Part shown: positions 7,362 through 13,328 of the stretch, one piece after another
Layout of the letters: every line of letters starts with the position of its first letter
How positions within the stretch are numbered: the first letter of the stretch is position 1
Source of the DNA: a virus
Length of the DNA: 20,013 bases
Strand: one strand, 5' to 3'
Virus record (IMG/VR): IMGVR_UViG_3300017759_000118
Location: 1-20,013 of that record
Notes under the pieces: generated by a model
Database searches by the model: none
The model's input: only the letters and a program-made list of their open reading frames with translations
Told to the model about the DNA's origin: nothing
Position numbers and translations under genes: made by a program

Positions 7362-7754
7362 CTATGCTAAGTCTCCGTGAACATTAGAAAATGTAAATTC
7401 TCTATCTACATCAGTATCACCAGTTGCAGACCCAGTTCTTATTATAAAAGTAGATGCTGTTTGTTGAGGACATAAAATAGCACCAGAAGTTGTATTTGGG
7501 TTAGACCCATTTCCACCAGTCAGTCCTCCAACAGAAAAATTCGTATTTGCCATGTTGCTTGTAAAGTTAATTGTATAGTTTCCAGTACCGTTGTCTGTAA
7601 TAGAACCTACATTAAGGTTATCTCTAATAGCTACAGTACCTGTACCATTAAAGTTTACCCAAGCCTTCGCACTACCATTTGCTACATACGACAAGCCAAC
7701 GGAGTTAGCACCACTGGCATCTTTTAATGTGTCTACTCTAAGTTCGCTTGCCAT
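7362..7754 (-). CDS. GDLA-family short fibre/receptor-binding-type protein, copy A
   Basis: The product has 130 residues. The N-terminal peptide MASELRVDTL is shared with its paralogues. The core has AKAWVNFNGTGTVAIRDNLN followed by VGSITDNGTGNYTINFTSNM, the family signature common in marine phage fibre loci. The middle (about 70-115) is variable, and the C-terminus is HGDLA. The codons for GDLA (GGAGACTTAGCA) precede the TAG and an AGGAGG used by the next gene. Its nearest relative in the window is the protein at 11871-12248, and a 53-base stretch (7561-7613) matches that gene at 50 positions. A small beta-sandwich fibre-tip or decoration protein is likely; binding specificity would lie in the variable middle. 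Confidence 0.87.
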   Translation of the reverse strand: MASELRVDTLKDASGANSVGLSYVANGSAKAWVNFNGTGTVAIRDNLNVGSITDNGTGNYTINFTSNMANTNFSVGGLTGGNGSNPNTTSGAILCPQQTASTFIIRTGSATGDTDVDREFTFSNVHGDLA

Positions 7755-8194
7755 TACGCTAAATCTCCGTGCAATATAATCTGACAGTACGTTGCATCTC
7801 CAACAGATGTATTGCTAAAGTTTGTATTAGAAAACATTTTTGCAAAATTGGTTTGTTGTGTTTGATGTATTTGTGATACGTCACAAAAAGAACTTCCCGG
7901 AGTTACTGTATCTGCTTGTTGAACATTAGATGCCCCAGCCCATTGAGCAGCCGCAAAATTAGTAGTAAAATTAATTTGCGTTTGACCTGCGCCCAAATCT
8001 CCTAAAGAACCAACATTTAAACTATCTCTTATTGTATGACTTGAACTTTGTTCATAGTTAGCCCAAGCCTTCGCCAACCCCTGTTGTAAATTAGTAGTTT
8101 TACCAGTAGAATCACTAGATGTAACACCAGCCTCACCATGTATTGTAGTGCTACCACTTGCTATAAGATTAGCTAAATCAGATGCTCTGCTCAT
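7754..8194 (-). CDS. GDLA-family short fibre/receptor-binding-type protein, copy B
   Basis: The product has 146 residues. Its N-terminus differs from the other copies (MSRASDLANLIASGSTTIHG), but the core LAKAWANYEQSSSHTIRDSL then NVGSLGDLGAGQTQINFTTN aligns with them, and it ends LHGDLA. The usual SITDNGTG block is altered to SLGDLGAGQ, so this is a diverged copy. Residues about 80-135 are unlike any other copy and contain several Gln and one Cys near the end. The start at 8194 overlaps the previous stop (ATGA) and uses the GGAG inside the previous gene's GDLA codons. The role is inferred by family: a short fibre or receptor-binding component. Confidence 0.85.
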   Translation of the reverse strand: MSRASDLANLIASGSTTIHGEAGVTSSDSTGKTTNLQQGLAKAWANYEQSSSHTIRDSLNVGSLGDLGAGQTQINFTTNFAAAQWAGASNVQQADTVTPGSSFCDVSQIHQTQQTNFAKMFSNTNFSNTSVGDATYCQIILHGDLA

Positions 8195-8625
8195 GCTAAG
8201 TCTCCACTAAGCATTGTGCCGTTTAGACCGTTATCAAATTTGTTACTTGAAGCTCCTGAATTATAAGAAAAGTTTAAACGTATCGTGCTTGTTGTTAAGG
8301 AATAAAAATCTCTGTCTGGACCTATAATTCCAATATTAAAATCGTTAGTTCCATCGTCTAAAGAAGACATCCCAGAAAAAGCATAATTTACATTGGAAAA
8401 AGAATTAGTGTAGTTAAGTGTTCCATCTCCTGTACCATTATCTGTAATACTAGCCATGTTGATGCTATCTCTAAAAGCAGGAGTACCACTCATACTGAAG
8501 TTAGCCCACCCCTTAACTAACCCTTGTGTTAAACTAGTAGTTGTAGTGCCACCTTCAGCCGTCACAAGCACTGCTCCAGCAGAAGCGACACCTGATATTT
8601 TATCTACTTTGAGTTCACTAGCCAT
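8191..8625 (-). CDS. GDLA-family short fibre/receptor-binding-type protein, copy C
   Basis: The product has 144 residues. It begins MASELKVDKISGVASAGAVL, continues with an EGGTTTTSLTQGLVKGWANF segment, then AFRDSINMASITDNGTGDGT and NYTNSFSNVNY, and ends MLSGDLA. Its VTAEGGxxTxSLxQGL segment is shared closely with copy E (11455-11874), which suggests a common subgroup. The C-terminal third (about 85-135) is unique and aromatic. The start overlaps the preceding stop by one base (TAATG), with GGAG ten bases upstream inside that gene's GDLA codons. Function is inferred from the family only. Confidence 0.87.
   Translation of the reverse strand: MASELKVDKISGVASAGAVLVTAEGGTTTTSLTQGLVKGWANFSMSGTPAFRDSINMASITDNGTGDGTLNYTNSFSNVNYAFSGMSSLDDGTNDFNIGIIGPDRDFYSLTTSTIRLNFSYNSGASSNKFDNGLNGTMLSGDLA
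8195..8205 (-). promoter_or_regulatory. Ribosome-binding site embedded in GDLA codons (copy C to copy B)
   Basis: On the minus strand GGAGACTTAGC lies directly before ATG at 8194. It encodes the end of copy C (Gly-Asp-Leu-Ala) and supplies a GGAG seven bases before the next start, which forms an ATGA overlap with the stop. Confidence 0.8.
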
Positions 8626-9017
8626 TACGCCAAGTCTCCAAATACTAAAGTAAAACCATAACTATTTATGTCACTACTTGAATCTGCGTCATGTTGTTGT
8701 GTTGCCAATAAACTTGTAGTTGTGACACCTATATCTACATTCTGTGTATTGTTTGCGGCTATAATACCATCTGGATAAACATTTTCTAACCCTGCCATAT
8801 TAGTAGTATAGTTTCCATGAGCATCTCCAGTTCCAGCATCTGTACCACTTGATATATTTAAAGTATTACTAGGTAACGAATTTTGAGTTACACCAGCATA
8901 AGTAGTAGAACTTAAATTCATACCAAAAACAGCTTTCGGAGCTAGTTGCTTAGTCAACGCAACAGGGCTAGTGCCATCTTTTGCTGCAATCGTATCTACA
9001 TTTAATACACTGGTCAT
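8625..9017 (-). CDS. GDLA-family short fibre/receptor-binding-type protein, copy D (diverged)
   Basis: The product has 130 residues. The N-terminus MTSVLNVDTIAAKDGTSPVA and the next segment VALTKQLAPKAVFGMN match the layout of copy F (VTLTKQIAAKAWCNFN). The hallmark NFxGTG and RDS residues are lost, and only DAGTGDAHGNYTTNM recalls the DNGTGNYTINFTNNM block. It ends LVFGDLA. This is the most diverged of the six. The start at 9017 overlaps the previous stop by four bases, with GGAG six bases upstream inside that gene's terminal codons. It is likely a short fibre-type protein that has drifted or recombined in its core. Confidence 0.83.
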   Translation of the reverse strand: MTSVLNVDTIAAKDGTSPVALTKQLAPKAVFGMNLSSTTYAGVTQNSLPSNTLNISSGTDAGTGDAHGNYTTNMAGLENVYPDGIIAANNTQNVDIGVTTTSLLATQQHDADSSSDINSYGFTLVFGDLA

Positions 9018-9472
9018 ACAATACTCCAGTAGCCATTAACAGTGACTGTAGCACTTTGTGTGATAGGCCCAGCAGACATACCATTCTCATCACTATCTAT
9101 TGTAAGGTCATTGCTTATTGTCTGACCATTAAGGCGTATAATACTGTTGTTACCTTTAAACGGATAGCGTGTATCTGACTCTGTTTTAGTGTAGTTACCT
9201 TGTACACTGAATACATCATAGACAACCATTTCAAGTACATCGTTACCTTGTGCGCCTGTTGTAAGCGTGACAGTTGTTCCGTTTGTCGCTGCATAGTCAG
9301 TAGTTGGTTTAAGTAACACACCGTTTTGGTATACGTCCATGAACATGCCATCTGTGTACACAAGAACATTAGAACTGCTGTCACTGCCTGAGAACGCTGT
9401 CTGTGCATCAGTAGCTGTATACAGGTATCGTGTTCTTACACCGTTAGTTGGACTTTTTCCTATATATGGCAT
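9014..9472 (-). CDS. MPYIG-type tail fibre protein, copy 1
   Basis: The product has 152 residues. The opening MPYIGKSPTNGVRTRYLYTA and the following domain (FSGSDSSSNVLVYTDGMFMD, then VYQNGVLLKPTTDYAATNGT and DVLEMVVYDVFSV) form a very common N-terminal domain of marine phage and cyanophage tail fibres. Here the chain stops soon after a short C-terminal part (NDLTIDSDENGMSAGPITQS, GYWSIV) instead of continuing into a long fibre. That end resembles the C-terminus of the second MPYIG protein (12245-12691). An AGGATAA ribosome-binding site precedes the start. It probably forms a short attachment or adaptor piece of the fibre complex. Confidence 0.88.
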   Translation of the reverse strand: MPYIGKSPTNGVRTRYLYTATDAQTAFSGSDSSSNVLVYTDGMFMDVYQNGVLLKPTTDYAATNGTTVTLTTGAQGNDVLEMVVYDVFSVQGNYTKTESDTRYPFKGNNSIIRLNGQTISNDLTIDSDENGMSAGPITQSATVTVNGYWSIV

Positions 9473-9476
9473 ATGT

Positions 9477-10031
9477 TTATCCTAAAGCTGTAATTTTTAT
9501 CTGCGGTCTATGAAACTGAGAACTAGTAGCCCCGTCAAACCAAAGTGTCTGATGTAATTTTATCGTGTTACCAGTTGCATATTCTCTAAACTGTAACTTC
9601 AATGTTTTGGCAGAAGACCAAGAAGCTTGTCTTCCAGTATCTGTATTAGCTGTACCACCTATAGGAATTACCCAATTAAAAGTAACTTGTTCTCCGTAAT
9701 ACGATCCTGCGCTCGTTACTCTAGCATCAACAACTTCATCACTGTTTATATAAAATCTTGTATGAAGTATGCCATGTTCATCAACATGCGATCGTAAGTA
9801 AGTAAATTCATATATTACACAAGTCGCCCCAGTTGGCGGGGTATAGTCTATTGAACTTCCTGAAATATCTACATAGGACGTTGTGCCAACTTGTACTGCC
9901 GTAACATTTGTCGTGGTATATGCACCACTTGATACGGTGTAACTTTGACCATCGCACAAAGCGGCAAGTGTCTCCAAAGTCCTCCCACTTGAAGGAGCAA
10001 TTCCTGCTGGTCTAACTTGTGTAAGTGTCAT
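9477..10031 (-). CDS. CDGQS-type fibre/receptor-binding domain protein, copy 1
   Basis: The product has 184 residues. Residues about 15-80 read RTLETLAALCDGQSYTVSSG, TNVTAVQVGTTSYVDISGSS and IDYTPPTGATCVIYEFTYLR, followed by a strand-rich half with FYINSDEVVDAR, FNWVIPIGG and SWSSAKTLKLQFREYATGN, ending in RPQIKITALG. The whole chain aligns with the protein at 10889-11458, so the two are paralogues with different N-terminal leaders. This CDG-YTPPxGTxxVIYEF domain recurs in marine phage fibre loci and looks like a jelly-roll beta-sandwich, possibly trimeric. That fold is my inference. An AGGAAC ribosome-binding site precedes the start at 10031. Confidence 0.87.
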   Translation of the reverse strand: MTLTQVRPAGIAPSSGRTLETLAALCDGQSYTVSSGAYTTTNVTAVQVGTTSYVDISGSSIDYTPPTGATCVIYEFTYLRSHVDEHGILHTRFYINSDEVVDARVTSAGSYYGEQVTFNWVIPIGGTANTDTGRQASWSSAKTLKLQFREYATGNTIKLHQTLWFDGATSSQFHRPQIKITALG

Positions 10032-10040
10032 ACTTTGTTC

Positions 10041-10415
10041 CTATGCGTAAGGACTTGCTCCTAGTAAACTTGTATCCCAAGCAGCTTTAAGTTCAGCAAT
10101 CGTTGTTGCATTTGTTATTGCACTTGCGGCAGGAGCGTTACGAAGATTTGTTTTCTTTGTAACAGATGCAGTCTTTGCACTTGCATCATCTGCCTCTAAT
10201 GCTTTCATATACACAACATCTTCTGCTTCAAGCAAAGGTGCGCGAACTTCCCTAATTTTATCTTTAAAAATTGTTTTCGCAGTATCTAAGTCTTCTGATA
10301 TCACGTTACCAGAAAGTGTCCAAGCATCACGAAAATTACGGTCAGACGGCTTGGTAACACTAGCGGAATTAGCTTGATTGCCGTCCTTATCTACTATGTA
10401 TGTTGTTACAGCCAT
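10041..10415 (-). CDS. FRDAW-motif tail-fibre-assembly-like protein
   Basis: The product has 124 residues. It contains RNFRDAWTLSGNVISEDLDT, then AKTIFKDKIREVRAPLLEAE and DVVYMKALEADDASAK, an Ala-rich helix with KKTNLRNAPA, and an end with TIAELKAAWD. This order (FRxAW, AKxIxxDKIRxxRxPxLxxxDVxxMKALE, LRxAP, IxxAxTxxxLKA) is a widespread small-phage-protein family near tail-fibre genes. It is often assumed to be a fibre-assembly or chaperone-like protein, but I know of no defined activity. The AAGGAG ribosome-binding site is strong. The length is normal for the family. Confidence 0.87.
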   Translation of the reverse strand: MAVTTYIVDKDGNQANSASVTKPSDRNFRDAWTLSGNVISEDLDTAKTIFKDKIREVRAPLLEAEDVVYMKALEADDASAKTASVTKKTNLRNAPAASAITNATTIAELKAAWDTSLLGASPYA

Positions 10416-10426
10416 CTAAATCTCCT

Positions 10427-10885
10427 TTATGCGGCTAGTTCTTCAGAGATACGCCATGCGTTTCTCCACTCTCTTGTTGCAGGAAGTTGGTTCTTCCTAC
10501 AGATAACCATCTTAGGACGATTACCTTCATCCCAATTCTTCCAAACATGCTCTGGCACATCTTTCTGAATCAAGTATTCTATTGCCTCTTCTTCTGTCAT
10601 TGCCTTAATAGGTTCTGTCTGATGTAACAAATACCCACGAGTATGTTTTTTAAAATCAGGTTGAGCTTCATCCTTCTTTAACTCCCAATATACCCAAACA
10701 GGTGGCAATATACCACCCTGTAAAGCACACGCCATCCAGTTAGGGTCAGGCACAAGAATCTTTGCACACTCTTCTAGCTTATCCTCATATACAACTCGAT
10801 ACTCAGACTGCACTCCATCTAGGTTTTCTTTCGCCCAACATAATCTGTCAAATAAGTGTGTGCCTTGAAACTGTGGTGTATCCAT
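10427..10885 (-). CDS. Conserved-type phage protein ending in an FRNAW-like motif
   Basis: The product has 152 residues with a mixed alpha/beta composition, more charged than its fibre-like neighbours. Landmarks are GTHLFDRLCWAKENLDGVQS, YEDKLEECAKILVPDPNWMA, LQGGILPPVWVYWELKKDEA, a helix with MTEEEAIEYLIQKDVPEHVW, and the terminal LPATREWRNAWRISEELAA. The last segment resembles the RNFRDAW opening of the next gene product (10041-10415). I recognise the family as a hypothetical protein beside marine phage fibre genes, with no established function. An assembly or chaperone role is possible because it is soluble, charged and nested in the fibre array. The AGGATAA ribosome-binding site overlaps the previous stop. 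Confidence 0.87.
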   Translation of the reverse strand: MDTPQFQGTHLFDRLCWAKENLDGVQSEYRVVYEDKLEECAKILVPDPNWMACALQGGILPPVWVYWELKKDEAQPDFKKHTRGYLLHQTEPIKAMTEEEAIEYLIQKDVPEHVWKNWDEGNRPKMVICRKNQLPATREWRNAWRISEELAA

Positions 10886-10888
10886 TAT

Positions 10889-11458
10889 TTATCCTATTGC
10901 TGTTATTGTTAAGACAGGTCTAGTAACTTGCGTTGTATTGCCAGATCCATTCCAATATCGAGTATTATGATAACGCTGATCATAACCGGTGCTATAAGAA
11001 CGAGCCATTATTTTAAGTGTTTTAGAGGAGGTCCACGAAGTAAACGACCCTACATCAGTATTGTCTGCACTTGCATTACATTGTATTGGCCATTTAAAGG
11101 TTTGATTCATAGCTCTATACGCACTTGGAGCGTGTCTAGAAGATACAACTTCAACATCATCAATATATAATATACTATGGCATATAGAATCTGCACCATC
11201 TTCTGCGCCTATTTGTGACCAAAACTCATAAATAACAGTTTTTGTTCCTTCAGGGGGAGTGTATGTGATTGAAGACCCTGTTACAGCAGTATAAGTAGTG
11301 TTTAATAATTGAACAGCCGTTACATTTTCTAAAGAATACGTACCACTCATCGTAGTAATGCTCCTGCCATCACACACACCAGATACTACCTCAAGTATTC
11401 TGCCAGTGCCTGCATTATTGTTCTGCAACAGGAGATTATCTACTTTTAATGTACTCAT
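10889..11458 (-). CDS. CDGRS-type fibre/receptor-binding domain protein with GDLA-array leader, copy 2
   Basis: The product has 189 residues. The first nine residues (MSTLKVDNL) are the same leader as in the GDLA-family proteins. The rest (GRILEVVSGVCDGRSITTMS, YTPPEGTKTVIYEFWSQIGA, FKWPIQCNASADNTDVGSFT, SWTSSKTLKIMARSYSTGYD, ending RPVLTITAIG) is paralogous to the protein at 9477-10031. So it appears to combine the leader of one family with the body of another. The start at 11458 uses the GGAG within the previous gene's GDLA codons and overlaps its stop (ATGA). A fibre-tip or receptor-binding role is inferred. Confidence 0.87.
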   Translation of the reverse strand: MSTLKVDNLLLQNNNAGTGRILEVVSGVCDGRSITTMSGTYSLENVTAVQLLNTTYTAVTGSSITYTPPEGTKTVIYEFWSQIGAEDGADSICHSILYIDDVEVVSSRHAPSAYRAMNQTFKWPIQCNASADNTDVGSFTSWTSSKTLKIMARSYSTGYDQRYHNTRYWNGSGNTTQVTRPVLTITAIG

Positions 11459-11874
11459 GCTAAGTCTCCTTTAGTATCTACACATAATATAGTACCGTCA
11501 AACGCCCCATAATTTCCTGATTGCAAACAATGTGTCCTTATAGTGCTTGTAGTCATATTAGCTGTATTAGCACCAAAACCAAAAAGCGAACCCCTTGCTA
11601 CATCACCATTCCAACTACCTGTACAGGCTGAGTTATAATTAGCATTATTCATATTGTTTGTGTAATTTACAGTATAATCACCTGTTCCATTATCAGTCAA
11701 AGAACCTACATTTAGACTATCTCTAGTAGCAATTGTTCCTTCACCACTAAAATTTACCCAAGCCTTTGCCAACCCTTGTTGCAAGGATTGCGTAGCCGCA
11801 CCACCCTCGCTTGTAACTGTAATGTCACCAGCAGAGGTCTTACCTGTGAGATTGTCTACTAAGATTTCACTCAT
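11455..11874 (-). CDS. GDLA-family short fibre/receptor-binding-type protein, copy E
   Basis: The product has 139 residues. It starts MSEILVDNLTGKTSAGDITV, then EGGAATQSLQQGLAKAWVNF, GTIATRDSLNVGSLTDNGTG, DYTVNYTNNMNNANYNS, a variable and partly Cys-containing region (about 82-130), and ends VDTKGDLA. It carries the complete family core (AKAWVNF-RDSLNVGS-DNGTG-NYTNNM). The EGGxxTQSL segment groups it with copy C. It is joined on both sides by ATGA overlaps with GGAGACTTAGC ribosome-binding sites. Function is by family inference: short fibre or receptor-binding component. Confidence 0.88.
   Translation of the reverse strand: MSEILVDNLTGKTSAGDITVTSEGGAATQSLQQGLAKAWVNFSGEGTIATRDSLNVGSLTDNGTGDYTVNYTNNMNNANYNSACTGSWNGDVARGSLFGFGANTANMTTSTIRTHCLQSGNYGAFDGTILCVDTKGDLA
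11459..11469 (-). promoter_or_regulatory. Ribosome-binding site embedded in GDLA codons (copy E to CDGRS gene)
   Basis: The minus-strand string GGAGACTTAGC is followed at once by ATG at 11458. It is identical to the strings before 8194 and 11874, although the downstream gene here belongs to a different family. Confidence 0.8.
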
Positions 11875-12248
11875 GCTAAGTCTCCGTGTACAGCATCATT
11901 TACTTGAATAGTATCTACATTTGTACCACTGTTGTTTTCTGTTGTTGTTCTAAATGAACTGGTAGTAGGTGCAGAAAACATAAAATCGTACAAACCATAG
12001 CTTCCATAATTAGCCGCACCTGCATTAAACTGATAAAACGAATAATTTGCGTCTGCCATATTGTTTGTAAAGTTAATTGTATAGTTTCCAGTGCCGTTGT
12101 CTGTAATTGAACCCACATTGAAGCTATCTCTCAATGCTACAGTGCCAGTGCCATTAAAGTTACACCAAGCCTTTGCTGCAATCTGCTTAGTCAGCGTAAC
12201 AGCACCGCCAGCAGATGTTTGTAATGTAGTAACTTTTATTGTACTCAT
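11871..12248 (-). CDS. GDLA-family short fibre/receptor-binding-type protein, copy F
   Basis: The product has 125 residues. The leader MSTIKVTTL is followed by TLTKQIAAKAWCNFNGTGTV, ALRDSFNVGSITDNGTGNYT, INFTNNMADANYSF, a Tyr/Gly-rich variable region (about 70-110) and the end DAVHGDLA. It is the copy most similar to copy A (7362-7754): the DNA at 12067-12119 matches 7561-7613 at 50 of 53 positions although the genes lie about 4.5 kb apart. The stop overlaps the next start (ATGA) with the embedded GGAG ribosome-binding site. A fibre or receptor-binding role is inferred from the family. Confidence 0.88.
   Translation of the reverse strand: MSTIKVTTLQTSAGGAVTLTKQIAAKAWCNFNGTGTVALRDSFNVGSITDNGTGNYTINFTNNMADANYSFYQFNAGAANYGSYGLYDFMFSAPTTSSFRTTTENNSGTNVDTIQVNDAVHGDLA
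11875..11885 (-). promoter_or_regulatory. Ribosome-binding site embedded in GDLA codons (copy F to copy E)
   Basis: GGAGACTTAGC on the minus strand lies directly before ATG at 11874. It doubles as the Gly-Asp-Leu-Ala codons of copy F and the Shine-Dalgarno of copy E. Confidence 0.8.
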
Positions 12249-12691
12249 ATTATCACCAACGTACCGCCATCTTCTACTTGAAGAGTGACACTAGAGTTAA
12301 CTGTAATAGGGCCAGTGGCACTAGCATTTTCTGCACCACCTATCGTTACATTAGTACCTACCGTTTTATCATTCACACGAAACATACCCCCACCAAGAAA
12401 GTCCGACTTGTTAGCCGTTGGAGGTGTAACTGTGGCAATATTAAGACCAAGAAAATTTACAAAGATATTAGCAGTACCCGTTGAAGGTGCTGTGCTAAAG
12501 CTAAGTGTTGTACCACTCACGCTATATTTATTTGTATCTTGAATAACACCATCAACAGAAACAACAATATCTTGGTCGTTTCCTACTGTTCTAGACAGTG
12601 TAAAAGACGTAGTAGAGTTATTGCCATTAAATCGCTCTACGGCTGGTATATCCACAAAGTTTGCTGTTGGTTGACCACCGATGTAAGGCAT
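12245..12691 (-). CDS. MPYIG-type tail fibre protein, copy 2
   Basis: The product has 148 residues. MPYIGGQPTANFVDIPAVER is followed by FNGNNSTTSFTLSRTVGNDQ, DIVVSVDGVIQDTNKYSVSG and LSFSTAPSTGTANIFVNFLG, the usual fibre N-terminal domain of marine phages with its phage-fibre 'TxFTLxR' and 'VxVxGVxQ' strands. The C-terminal NVTIGGAENASATGPITVNS, then SVTLQVEDGGTLVII, parallels the end of the first MPYIG protein (9014-9472). It has a TAGGAG ribosome-binding site and overlaps the first GDLA-family gene by four bases. It opens the fibre array and may be its attachment piece. Confidence 0.88.
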   Translation of the reverse strand: MPYIGGQPTANFVDIPAVERFNGNNSTTSFTLSRTVGNDQDIVVSVDGVIQDTNKYSVSGTTLSFSTAPSTGTANIFVNFLGLNIATVTPPTANKSDFLGGGMFRVNDKTVGTNVTIGGAENASATGPITVNSSVTLQVEDGGTLVII

Positions 12692-12699
12692 TATAGCTC

Positions 12700-12984
12700 C
12701 TACTCTACGTTGTTATAAAAAACGGTGCATGATTTTACATTGGTCATGTTGGATATCCAAAGATTACTGGCTCTTAGTCCCGGAGCAGGAACATAAATAC
12801 GAAATTCGTTTTCTGGCACAAAATCAATATCTAAGATAGTAAACCCACCATCCCCACTTGTAAAAGTTAATCTAGGAGAACCAGAGGTGGTAGTTACAGT
12901 TAGTTGTACTATCTCAATGTTTTGAGTTATTTCTGTGTCACCAACAGAATCGTAACGCTGAGAATATGTTATAATGTTAGTCAT
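12700..12984 (-). CDS. Small strand-rich virion-type protein
   Basis: The product has 94 residues. After MTNIITYSQRYDSVGDTEIT the chain is mostly beta-type: IEIVQLTVTTTSGSPRLTFT, DIDFVPENEFRIYVPAPGLR, then ASNLWISNMTNVKSCTVFYN. The end NVKSCTVFYN is like the strand-closing ends of small phage decoration domains. There is one Cys and no membrane segment or catalytic motif. The ribosome-binding site is AGGAAAG. It lies between a conserved 108-residue structural-type protein and the fibre array, so a minor tail or fibre-base protein is plausible. I do not recognise a named family. Confidence 0.83.
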   Translation of the reverse strand: MTNIITYSQRYDSVGDTEITQNIEIVQLTVTTTSGSPRLTFTSGDGGFTILDIDFVPENEFRIYVPAPGLRASNLWISNMTNVKSCTVFYNNVE

Positions 12985-12992
12985 GATCTTTC

Positions 12993-13319
12993 CTATGTAC
13001 TAATTGCGTCAACTACTGAAACCCAAGCATCACAACTACTTGCTGTGTTACTAACAATCTTCAAAGCATCTCCCGATTGTAAAACAATCTTAGCCCCTCC
13101 GTCTAAAACTTGAAGGGAAGAACCCGTTGGTATAGGAGCATTTTTAACAATATAATAATCGGCAGAACTTGCAGTTACATAGACATTAACTAATATTTGA
13201 GATGTGTGAACATTAGCTATATTAATACCAACGACTGCATCATCTGAGTTAGCTGTTCTCAGGGTACTTGCGGAAGTCCCTATGTTTCTTGCTATGTTTC
13301 TTTCAAAGTCTTGTGCCAT
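12993..13319 (-). CDS. Conserved-type small virion protein ('MAQDFERNIARNIG' family)
   Basis: The product has 108 residues. MAQDFERNIARNIGTSASTL is followed by DDAVVGINIANVHTSQILVN, VYVTASSADYYIVKNAPIPT and GSSLQVLDGGAKIVLQSGDA, ending DAWVSVVDAIST. I recognise this as a frequent short structural-type protein of marine phages with a beta-sandwich-like strand pattern (VxVYxTxSxxDYYIVKNxPIPxGSSLxLxDG). Its biochemical role is not established. The TAGGAG ribosome-binding site is strong. Its neighbours are fibre-type genes, so a tail or fibre accessory role is the simplest inference. Confidence 0.88.
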   Translation of the reverse strand: MAQDFERNIARNIGTSASTLRTANSDDAVVGINIANVHTSQILVNVYVTASSADYYIVKNAPIPTGSSLQVLDGGAKIVLQSGDALKIVSNTASSCDAWVSVVDAIST

Positions 13320-13328
13320 AGTTTACTC

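Noticed and set aside
5652-7370. Long plus-strand open frames (119, 98 and 322 codons) opposite the repeat protein
   Set aside because: They are one antisense frame kept open by the 72-base coding repeat. They have no ribosome-binding sites, mirror the repeat period and oppose the operon direction.
9115-9408. 97-codon minus-strand frame inside the MPYIG gene
   Set aside because: It lies wholly within a gene with clear fibre motifs and has no independent signal or family resemblance.
7362-12248. Diversity-generating retroelement acting on the GDLA tips
   Set aside because: No reverse transcriptase, template repeat or C-type-lectin-like variable region is visible in the window. The middle-region variation spans whole segments rather than adenine positions. 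An element elsewhere in the genome cannot be excluded.
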